This document shows, piece by piece, positions 1-8,000 of a stretch of 64,000 nt of DNA. Source of the DNA: Myxococcales bacterium (GTDB lineage: Bacteria > Myxococcota > Myxococcia > Myxococcales > Anaeromyxobacteraceae); the NCBI GenBank assembly GCA_021806645.1, contig JAJZQX010000011.1, forward strand, positions 1 to 64,000, given 5' to 3'. Made by a program: the position numbers and the translations under genes. Below the pieces are notes generated by a model that worked only from the letters and a program-made list of their open reading frames with translations, was not told the origin of the DNA and did no database searches. Each line of letters opens with the position of its first letter. Position 1 is the stretch's first letter.

Positions 1-60
1 GTCTCCGGCGTGGCGGCGGCGGCCGGGGTCACGCTCTTCTTCGTGGAAGGGAAGTTCTGA
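1..60 (+). CDS. 3' end of an unidentified protein (partial)
   Basis: Twenty codons of an open frame enter from the left edge and end at a TGA. The visible tail is alanine- and valine-rich (VSGVAAAAGVTLFFVEGKF), which looks like the end of a C-terminal membrane helix. The TGA overlaps the ATG of the next gene (TGATG), so the two are probably translationally coupled. Too little is visible to name a family. Confidence 0.6.
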   Translation, partial: VSGVAAAAGVTLFFVEGKF

Positions 61-1595
61 TGCGCCGCGCCCTGCGGCCCTCGCTCGCCCTCGCCATCGC
101 CGCCGCGCTGGCCGCCTGCTCCGTGGACGTGGAGGGGGCCAGGTGCAGCCTGGTCGGCTCCACCACCGAGTGTCCGTCGGGCCAGAGGTGCGGCACCGGG
201 TTGACCTGCAGCGTGCGGGCGGCGTCGTGCGAGCCGTGCGTTGTGGGGGCCACCTCATGCCGGGCAGGGGTGACGTGCAGCGTGGTGGAGTGCACCGCTG
301 ACGGCGACGCCGCCTGCGGCACCTGGAAGGTGGCAGGTCCCGGCGCGGTCAGCCTCCAGACCTGCCAAATTCCCCTGGGCGGCGTCACCCAGGAGTGCGC
401 CTGCCTGAGCCACGTCGTCGACCCCGCGGGCGGAACCTGCAAGTACGCCTCGATCGCCTCCGCCATCGCGGCGGCGACGAGGTTTGACGCCCCGAAGGTG
501 GTCCTGGGCGGCGCCGCCTTCACCTACGGCAACGCCATCGACGACGCCGCGCCCATCGTCATCCCAGCCGGCGTGACACTCACCGGCGACGACGCGGCGA
601 CGGCGGCCGCCACCAACCGGCTCATCGCGGTGCAGGGGCCCGGCCCCGAGGGGCTGCGGGTGCAGGCGGGCGCCAGCGTGCGGGGCGTTGCCGTCCAGCG
701 CGGCGTCTCCGCCTCCAACGAGCTGACGATCGGGGTGCTGCTGGCGGGCGGCGCGGCGGCGGGCGGCAACACGCTGGTGTCGGTGCGGGTGGACGCCGGC
801 GGGGCGGGCGGCGGCTTCGCCACCGGCCTGCGCGTCGCCGGCGCCAACGCGGTGGCGGTGAGCGACGTGCTGGTCCAGGGGGCGACCGTGGCGGGGCTGG
901 AGGTGAACCGGCTCGGTGCGGGCGACGTGGTGCTGGTCGACCAGTCGGTCTTCGACGGGAACCAGGTCGGCGTCAGCCTACTCAGGGGTGATCTGACGCT
1001 GAGTGGATCGAGCGTGAAGAGGAGCGCATGGGAAGGCGTGGTGGCCGCCACGGGGACTCCCGGGCAGACCAGCCTGGCCCTTGTAGACGACGTCATCGCC
1101 TGGAACGGGCGCGGTGGGGTGCGGCTGTCGGTCAACGACGCGCTGAACTTCACGGGGACTCGGATATGCGGGAACACCGGGTACGACCGGACCTTCTCGG
1201 GCATCACTCGCACGGTTGGCGGCCTGTATGTCTCGGGAAATCCACCAGCGAGCGCCCTGGGGTTCACCGGAAACCTGATCCACGGCAATGAAGGCGACCA
1301 GGTCTACGTTGGTGCGGCCAGCTCGCCCTGGGAGCTGAGCGGCGCACCGGCATGTACCGCGAGTTCTCGAAACGTCTTCGCCGGATATACCGCGCCCGGC
1401 GTTGGTGTCGCTGCTGTCGGCGCATCGGTCGCGGCGCGTTTCAATTCATGGGGCGAGACTTTCCCGTTGGCCGGCACCGACTTCTACTATCCCCCCGCTT
1501 CGCCGGGCGGCTCGGTCGACGCCGGCACGGGCAGCGGAGCCACCGACTTCTGCGCCGTGGCCCTGCCCGCCGACCTCAATTGCCCCGCGCCCTGA
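60..1595 (+). CDS. Predicted surface lipoprotein with Cys-rich head and parallel beta-helix
   Basis: 511 aa. The N-terminus is a lipoprotein signal (two Arg, a hydrophobic run, then ALAAC), so Cys20 is the likely lipidation site. Residues about 25-115 hold many cysteines in CxxG-like spacing, as in the Cys-rich heads of myxobacterial surface lipoproteins; several disulfides are likely. The rest is rich in Gly/Ala/Val with alternating hydrophobics and short repeats, typical of right-handed parallel beta-helix proteins (DUF1565/NosD-like). It starts inside the stop codon of the upstream gene. No catalytic motif is recognisable, so adhesion or carbohydrate contact is only a guess. The fold is inferred from composition, not from a profile search. 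Confidence 0.75.
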   Translation: MRRALRPSLALAIAAALAACSVDVEGARCSLVGSTTECPSGQRCGTGLTCSVRAASCEPCVVGATSCRAGVTCSVVECTADGDAACGTWKVAGPGAVSLQTCQIPLGGVTQECACLSHVVDPAGGTCKYASIASAIAAATRFDAPKVVLGGAAFTYGNAIDDAAPIVIPAGVTLTGDDAATAAATNRLIAVQGPGPEGLRVQAGASVRGVAVQRGVSASNELTIGVLLAGGAAAGGNTLVSVRVDAGGAGGGFATGLRVAGANAVAVSDVLVQGATVAGLEVNRLGAGDVVLVDQSVFDGNQVGVSLLRGDLTLSGSSVKRSAWEGVVAATGTPGQTSLALVDDVIAWNGRGGVRLSVNDALNFTGTRICGNTGYDRTFSGITRTVGGLYVSGNPPASALGFTGNLIHGNEGDQVYVGAASSPWELSGAPACTASSRNVFAGYTAPGVGVAAVGASVAARFNSWGETFPLAGTDFYYPPASPGGSVDAGTGSGATDFCAVALPADLNCPAP

Positions 1596-1690
1596 CCCGC
1601 ACGGCCTGTACTTACTGGCGCGACAGACCGCGGCAGACAGGACCTGGCGGGCCGACGAAGGCCCAATCCCTCGACGAGGCCCTGGTGACC

Positions 1691-3007
1691 TCACCCGCTC
1701 CGCTCGGCAGGGCGCACGGCGTACCTGTCCACGCACCGCTCGCCGAAGACCTGCCGCGCCGCCAGGGTGTTGTGGACGTGGCAGACGACCCGAAGATCGT
1801 CGACCGTCTCGCCGCCCCAGCGCGCCCAGGGCACGATGTGGTCGAGCTCCAGCCGGTGCGTCGAACCGCACACGCCGCCACCGTCGAGCGGCCACGAGCA
1901 GCGGCCACCGTCGCGATACCAGACCTCGCGGGAGATCGCGGCGGGGACGTGGTTTCGCGGGCCAGTGCGGCGGTGGAGCGGCTCCGCGAAGTTCGGCCGC
2001 GGAGTCTCCGTGGCAACGGCGGCCGTGGCCGTGGCCGTGGCCGTGGCCGTAGCCGGAGCTGGAGCTGGAGCTGGAACTGGAGCTGAGCCCGGCGTCGCGA
2101 CAGGGGTCGCCGTCATGGCCGGGGTCACAGGCGCGGCTGGCGTCGCGGTTGCCACGACCGTCCGCGGCCTCTTCACCAGCCCGCGCGCCCGGGCCTGCTT
2201 CTCGAGCAAGAGGTCGAGCGCCGCCTCCAGCACCTGCTCGGTCGTGGCGCGGGGGAGTGAGTGCGAGAGGCCACTGCGGGCGGCATCGAGCTTCGTCAGG
2301 AACCGCTTGCTCACCGTCACGGCCAGCCGGCGGAGATCCGCGGTCAGCGGCTCGACCTCCGGGCGATGCTTCACGTCCCGCGCGGGGTGGGTCATCTCAA
2401 CTTCGGGCACCCGAAGTAACTCGGGGTACGTGTTGCTCGGAGCGACGACAGCGGCCACGGCCAGCCGTGGCTGAGACGAAGGCTCCGTCATCGGCGCGAC
2501 CGGGCGTCGCTCCAGTGGCGTCACCACCGTCCGCAGGGGCGGCGCCTCCCGCGGCTGCAGCTCGGCCACCAGCTCCTTGGCTTTCAGGGTCGAGGCGCCG
2601 AAGAAGCGCGGCAGCACCTCGGCCTGGTTCGCTTCGGTGAGCACCTTGGCCAGCTCGGCCGCCGTGGTCAGACAGAGCCGGCCGTCCCTCAGGGGCTCGA
2701 TGACCCCGGGGAAGCGGGGGAGCAGCCGGGCGGCGCTGAGGCGCCAGTGGGTGGCGGCCGGCGACAGCCCGAGCTCGGCCAGCAGGAAGGCGAACGTGCT
2801 GGCGAAGCCGAGCGGTTCATGGCCGCGGCGGCGATCGAAGTCGGCCAGGGCGAGGAGGAAGTCGGCCATGACTTCGTGCTCCCGGCGCAGGAGCGCGGCG
2901 AGCCTGTCGCGGGCCTGGCGGGCTTCGAGGAGTTCGAGAGAAGGGGAGGTCGCAGCGTGGTGCGAGGCCGCGGCCGAGGACGGGGTCGGATGTGCGGTGG
3001 CGAGCAT
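1691..3007 (-). CDS. HNH endonuclease domain protein with low-complexity linker
   Basis: 438 aa. Residues about 25-170 resemble the helical domain found before HNH modules in actinobacterial and myxobacterial DUF222-type proteins. A Pro/Ala then Thr/Ala dipeptide linker follows, encoded by perfect hexanucleotide repeats. The C-terminus holds the HNH nuclease: CSWPLDGGGVCG, then LELDHIVPWARWGG and VCHVHN, giving the His/Asn metal-binding core and two Cys. ATG start at the end of a divergent promoter region shared with the DMT transporter. Families like this are common and often mobile, and their biological role is usually unknown. The linker length may vary between strains because it is coded by a microsatellite. 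Confidence 0.8.
   Translation of the reverse strand: MLATAHPTPSSAAASHHAATSPSLELLEARQARDRLAALLRREHEVMADFLLALADFDRRRGHEPLGFASTFAFLLAELGLSPAATHWRLSAARLLPRFPGVIEPLRDGRLCLTTAAELAKVLTEANQAEVLPRFFGASTLKAKELVAELQPREAPPLRTVVTPLERRPVAPMTEPSSQPRLAVAAVVAPSNTYPELLRVPEVEMTHPARDVKHRPEVEPLTADLRRLAVTVSKRFLTKLDAARSGLSHSLPRATTEQVLEAALDLLLEKQARARGLVKRPRTVVATATPAAPVTPAMTATPVATPGSAPVPAPAPAPATATATATATAAVATETPRPNFAEPLHRRTGPRNHVPAAISREVWYRDGGRCSWPLDGGGVCGSTHRLELDHIVPWARWGGETVDDLRVVCHVHNTLAARQVFGERCVDRYAVRPAERSG
2021..2084. repeat. Two adjacent hexanucleotide microsatellites inside the HNH gene
   Basis: Five copies of GGCCGT (2021-2050) are followed after 4 bp by five copies of GGAGCT, one with a single substitution (2055-2084). 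On the minus strand they encode a Thr-Ala and a Pro-Ala dipeptide run in the linker before the HNH domain. Units of six keep the frame when copies are gained or lost. Confidence 0.9.
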
Positions 3008-3091
3008 TGACCGACAGTCTCACGACGGTCTGACATTCCAGGGGTCGAGAAGACGAAGGAAACCCAAGAGGGACCGGGTGTTCGTGAAAGG

Positions 3092-3115
3092 CTCGATGGC
3101 CTTGGGGCCATCGAG
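3092..3115. other. Perfect 10-bp hairpin in a divergent promoter region
   Basis: CTCGATGGCC, a 4-nt loop TTGG, then GGCCATCGAG. It lies between the HNH gene (minus) and the DMT gene (plus), just before a hexanucleotide repeat. There is no T-run on either side, so it is not a standard terminator. It could act as an operator or a 5'-UTR hairpin. Confidence 0.5.
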
Positions 3116-3124
3116 AGGTCAAGT

Positions 3125-3171
3125 CCGCCACCGCCACCGCCACCGCCACCGCCACCGCCACCGCCACCGCC
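3125..3171. repeat. Intergenic CCGCCA hexanucleotide repeat (about 7.7 units)
   Basis: Seven perfect CCGCCA units plus a partial one lie 56 bp before the DMT transporter start. The tract sits in the intergenic region that separates two divergent genes. Copy-number change here would alter promoter or leader spacing in 6-bp steps. Confidence 0.9.
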
Positions 3172-3226
3172 CCGCGCCCCGGCCCCCGGTGCACCTCCCC
3201 CGCCCGGCTGCTATAGCAGCACCCCC

Positions 3227-4135
3227 ATGACCGCCGCGCGCCAGCCCACCGACGCCTCCGCCACCGCCCTCATGGTGCTGCTCTGCGCCCTGTGGGGGCT
3301 GCAGCAGGTGGCCATCAAGGTGGCGGCGCCGGACATCGCCCCCATCATGCAGGTGGCGCTCCGCTCCGGCCTCTCCGCCGCGCTGGTGGCCGGCTGGGCC
3401 CGCTGGCGGGGCCAGCCGCTCGACCTCCTCGGCCCGGCGCTCCGGCCCGGGTTGCTGGCCGGAACGCTCTTCGCCGTGGAGTTCCTCTTCGTGGCCGAGG
3501 GGCTGCGCCACACCACCGCCTCGCACATGGCGGTCTTCCTCTACACCTCACCGGTCTTCACCGCGCTCGGCCTGCACCTCGCGCTGCGCTCCGAGCGGCT
3601 CTCGCCGCTGCAGTGGGCCGGCGTCCTGACCGCCTTCGCCGGCATCGCGGTGGCGTTCGGCGGCGGGCTCCTCGCGGGCGGCGCCGGTCCGGGTGCGCTC
3701 CTCGGCGACCTGCTGGGCGTGGCGGCCGGCGCGGCCTGGGGCGCCACCACCGTGCTGGTGCGCCGCTCCGCCCTCTCCGAGGCGCCACCGGCGCAGACGC
3801 TCCTCTACCAGCTCCTGGTCGGCTTCGTGCTGCTGCTGGCGGCGGCCGCACTCACTGGCCAGGCCGGCCAGGTGGTCCTCACGCCGCTGGCCTGGTCGAG
3901 CCTCCTCTTCCAGGGCGTGGTCATCTCCTTCGCCTCCTACCTCGCCTGGTTCTGGCTGCTGCGCCGCTACCTGGCCTCGCGCATCTCGATCTTCTCCTTC
4001 ATGACGCCGCTCTTCGGCGTCACCTTCGGCGTGCTCCTGCTCGGGGAGCCGGTCACCCCCGTCTTCGGTGCCGGCGCGCTGCTGGTGCTGGCCGGCATCA
4101 CCGTGGTGAGCATGGCCGGGCCGCGGCGCGCCTGA
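3227..4135 (+). CDS. DMT-superfamily (EamA) transporter
   Basis: 302 aa and strongly hydrophobic, with about ten predicted membrane helices arranged as two EamA repeats (roughly residues 10-140 and 155-298). The second half ends with the common motif LLLGEPVTPVFGAGALLVLAGI. The length fits the RhaT/EamA drug-metabolite exporter family (about 300 aa). It sits in the inner membrane; the substrate cannot be read from sequence. The ATG follows a hexanucleotide-repeat leader. No operon partner: the next gene is convergent. Confidence 0.88.
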   Translation: MTAARQPTDASATALMVLLCALWGLQQVAIKVAAPDIAPIMQVALRSGLSAALVAGWARWRGQPLDLLGPALRPGLLAGTLFAVEFLFVAEGLRHTTASHMAVFLYTSPVFTALGLHLALRSERLSPLQWAGVLTAFAGIAVAFGGGLLAGGAGPGALLGDLLGVAAGAAWGATTVLVRRSALSEAPPAQTLLYQLLVGFVLLLAAAALTGQAGQVVLTPLAWSSLLFQGVVISFASYLAWFWLLRRYLASRISIFSFMTPLFGVTFGVLLLGEPVTPVFGAGALLVLAGITVVSMAGPRRA

Positions 4136-4156
4136 GGCGCCGGCCTCGTCGCCTAC

Positions 4157-5026
4157 CTACGCCGGCCCGAACGTGCCGGTGGCGTGCGGCCGCTCGCCGC
4201 CGCCGTCGAGCAGCGCGAAGCCGAACCCGCGTCCGGTCGGCCATTCGCGGAGCGTGACCCGGCCCGGCAGCAGCACCGGCAGCTTGAAGTCCACCTCGAG
4301 CACGGCGCCGCCGCCCGCCAGGCGCGGCTGCAGCTCGGCCGCGACGCGGGCCAGCGACCACATGCCGTGGGCGATGGCGCGCCGGAAGCCGAAGAGCCGG
4401 GCGGTGGCGGCGCTCAGGTGGATGGGGTTGTAGTCGCCCGAGACCCTGGCATAGCGGCGGCCGAGGCCCGCCCCCAGCGACCAGGTCATGGACCTCGCCC
4501 CGGCCGGCGCCACCGGCCCCTTGGGCGGACGCGGGGGGCGTGAGCCGGCCCGTCGCGCCAGCAGCGTCGAGGTCTCGGTCCAGGCGAGCGCCCCCCCTGC
4601 TCGCGCCTCGGTGACGAGATCGAACTCCTGGCCGCGGTCGGTCTCGCGGTGACCCTCGACCCGGCAGCGCAGGTCGAGCGGCTCCAGCTCGCCGATGGGC
4701 CGGACCGCCTCGATCCGGCTGCGCAGGTGGACCAGCCCGAGCAGCTTGACCGGGAAGCCCTCGCCGGTGAGCAGCGCCAGGTGGACGGGGCCGGCCAGGG
4801 CGTGTGGGTAGGTGATGGGGAGCGTCCCGTCCGGCTCGAAGCCACAGACCTCGCGGTAGGCCTCGAGGGGGCGCGGCTCGGGCGTCCGCGGCGCCAGGCG
4901 GGCCTCCAGGGCGGGCACGGTCCGTCCCGGGGGGAGCAACGACGGCCGGCGCGCCAGCACGGCCTTGACCAGGGCGGGCCATACCGCGGGCGGCCGCTCG
5001 AAGGTCAGCGGGGCGGGGGAGAGCAT
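4157..5026 (-). CDS. MaoC-like (R)-hydratase / hotdog-fold dehydratase
   Basis: 289 aa. The C-terminal half carries the hydratase-2 motif SGDYNPIHLSAATARLFGF followed by AIAHGM; the Asp and His are the usual catalytic pair of R-specific enoyl-CoA hydratases. The N-terminal half looks like a second, degenerate hotdog domain, as in double-hotdog MaoC proteins. Likely reaction: hydration of a trans-2-enoyl thioester or the reverse. The ATG at 5026 overlaps the end of the upstream activase gene by 22 bp, so the two are probably co-translated and may handle the same acyl-CoA substrates. The exact substrate is unknown. Confidence 0.85.
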   Translation of the reverse strand: MLSPAPLTFERPPAVWPALVKAVLARRPSLLPPGRTVPALEARLAPRTPEPRPLEAYREVCGFEPDGTLPITYPHALAGPVHLALLTGEGFPVKLLGLVHLRSRIEAVRPIGELEPLDLRCRVEGHRETDRGQEFDLVTEARAGGALAWTETSTLLARRAGSRPPRPPKGPVAPAGARSMTWSLGAGLGRRYARVSGDYNPIHLSAATARLFGFRRAIAHGMWSLARVAAELQPRLAGGGAVLEVDFKLPVLLPGRVTLREWPTGRGFGFALLDGGGERPHATGTFGPA

Positions 5027-8000
5027 GGTCCAACCCCTACCACGTCCGGGGCACGGAACCTCCGGTGCACCTCGAAGGCGAAGCCGTCGAGCGCCGCCTC
5101 GTCGAGCGGGTCGCCGTTGAGGGAGAGGGTGAGCGAGAGCAGCCCCTCGCGCTCGGCGACGTGGTGGAACTGGGCCTCGGCCAGCTTGTTGGGCATGCAC
5201 TCCAGGGGCCCCACGCTCACCACCGCGTCGATCTCGCGCCGGCGCCAGGCCCGCACCGGCACGCCGATGGTGAGCAGCGTCTCCACCTCGACGTGGTGGT
5301 CCATGTACGGGCCGGCCGCCGCCACCGCCTCGCCGATGGGCGGTGGCGACGGAAGGCCGAGCGGCCCGGCGGCGGCGGCGTGGCAGCGGTCGAGGATCCG
5401 GTCGCGCAGCCAGCGGTCGAGCCGCGCCAGCAACCCCTTCTTCCAGCCGCGCTTCCAGGCCACCCAGTCGGCGTACTGGATGAACTCGGTGAGCGGCTCG
5501 AGCCGGACGCGCAGGCCCCGCCGCTCCAGCGCCCGCGCCACCTCGCCGTTGGCGAAGGGGTCGCAGCGGACGTAGATCTCGCCGGAGAGGAGGACGCTCG
5601 GCACCCGGCGAGCCGTCTTGACCGCGGCGAGCGCCAGCGCCGCCTCGTTCACCAGCCGTGGGATGCCCCAGACCCGGCCCGAGGTGGCCTCGCGCAGCAC
5701 CGCGGCCGCAGAGAGGTCGCCGCGCACCGCCGCCTCGATCAGCGTCGAGAGGCGGCCGGCGGCGTCGGCCTGGATGGCCTCGGCGACGCCGGGGCTGGTC
5801 TCGACCGGCCGCACGTCGTGGAGCGCCTCCTCCAGCGCCCCGTGGGCGCAGAAGCCGGCGTAGACGATGGCGGCGAAGCCTGGTGGCAAGCCGCGGAAGT
5901 AGTCGCCCAGCGGAGGCGACCAGATGGCGACCCGGTCGCCCCAGCCGAGCCGGTCGAGCACCAGGTGCTGGAGCTGCCGGTAGGCGCCGAAGCGGCAGGG
6001 GCCGTCGGAGCCGGGCATGAAGAAGGCGAAGCGCTCGGTCCCCGGACCGGCGCGACCCAGCCGCTCCAGCAAGCTCCCCAGCGTGATGGTGAGCGGCAGG
6101 CACTCCTTGCCGGAGGTCTGGCGCCGCCCCAGGGCGAGCGTCTCGCGGGTCGGGCGGGGCAGCACCTCGGCCGCCATCCCCAGCCCGCGCAGCCCCGCCA
6201 CCAGCGCCTCGGCCTCCGGCCCCATGGGCGGGACCAGCACCCGCTCGCCGCGGGCGCTCACCTCGCCCAGCTGGCGCCTCGCCACGTCGAGCCGGGCCGG
6301 GTCGTTGGGTGGTCCGCCGCGCCCGCTCCGCTGGTCCTCGCGGACGCAGTGGAGGAAGGCCTCGACGCGGGTGCGGGTGCCGGCGTCGCCGGCGTGGCCG
6401 TCGGTCTCGATCACCGCGAACGGCTTCCCCTCCATGAGGAAGGCCAGCTGGTGGCCGGTGAAGCTGTCGGGGCCGCAGGCGTAGTTGGAGCAGAAGAGGC
6501 CGTAGAGCCCGGGGCTGCGGCGCACCTGCCAGGCGGCGCGGAGCATCCGCTGGGCGTGGCTCCAGAAGACGTCGTCGAAGACCGGCGCGCCGGCCGCCAC
6601 CGGCAGGCAGTCGAGCGGGATGGCCACCGATCCCTGCTGGCGCAGGATGGCCGGCACGTTGGAGTTGAGGACATCGTCGTGGATGGTGTAGCTGCGCCCC
6701 AGCACCGCCACCGGCGTCACCCCGTGCTGGCGGCACCAGTCGAGCGCGCGCTGCCCCAGCGCGGGCAGGCTGGCGTCGAACCGGGCCTGCGCGGCGCGCG
6801 CGGCCGAGAGCGCGGCGCCCAGCGCCGCCTCGTCCGTCACGCCGAGCGAGGCGGCCAGCCCGCGGCAGGAGCGCTCGAACGGCTCGCTCTCCAGCCCCTC
6901 CGGCCCCATGTCTACGAGAGGCGAGAGGAGGCGCGCCGCCGCCGCGGGCGGCAGGTCGAGCCGCAGCACGTCCGGGGCGCCCATGACGACGGGGCAGACC
7001 GACGAGGTCCGCTCGCCGGCGGCGCGCGGCAGGTGGCGCAGCAGCGGCACCAGCACCAGGTCGGGGCCGCGCTCGGCCATGCCGGCCACCAGTCCGTGGT
7101 ACTGCTGCATGGGCGCGCAGAAGGGGACGTTGGCCTCCTCGATGCCGCGCTTCAGCGCCGCCCGATCGCCGCCCGGCGCCACCGCCACGTCGAGCCCGAG
7201 CCGGTGGATGAAGGTGGCGAAGAAGGGGAGGAGCCCCTTGAGCTGGAACTCGTCGGCCAGCGCCACCACCCGCCGCCCGCCGCGGGCCGGCAGCCCCGCC
7301 ACCACCGCCTCCACCAGCGCGCGCCGCTCGCGGAACGGGTCCGGTGCCAGGTCGGGGAGCTTGGCGGTGCGGGTCCCCTGGTCCCAGAGCGCGCAGCCGC
7401 CACCCCAGGTGAAGCGCCGGGCCTCGCCCCCCACGTCGGTGGCGAGCCGATCGATGCGGCAGTGGTTCCCGGCGCCGCCGCACCCCTGCGTGGAGGCGCA
7501 GACGAACTGGTCCTTGCGCGTCACCCGGGCGGTGAGGAGGTGGCGCAGGTCGGCGGGGGCGCGGCTGGTGACGGGGAGCTCGGCCGCGGCCAGCAGCGCG
7601 ATGCCGATGGCCCCCTGCAGCCCGGGGCGCGGCGGCACGATCACCTCGGCGCCGGTCTGGCGCGCCACCGCCGCGGCCAGCGCGTCGGAGGCGAAGGGCA
7701 TCCCCTGGCAGAAGATCACCTGCCCGACCGAGCGGCTCCCCTTGACGCGGTTGAGGTAGTTGGCGACCACCGAGTCGTGGAGCCCGGCCAGGATGGGGCC
7801 GCGCCCGACGCCGCGCGCCACCGCTGCGTCGATCACCTCGGCCATGAAGACCGAGCAGTGCTGGCCCAGCGCGACGCCCTCGGGCGAGGCCAGCGCCTCG
7901 GCGCCCAGCTCCACCACCGACTCGACGCCGTCGAAGCGGCGCCCCTGCTCCTCGATGAAGGAGCCGGTGCCGGCCGAGCAGGCCTCGTTCATGGCGGCGT

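Noticed and set aside
3125-3171. Possible CRISPR-like array
   Set aside because: It is a simple six-base tandem repeat without spacers; no array was found in the window.
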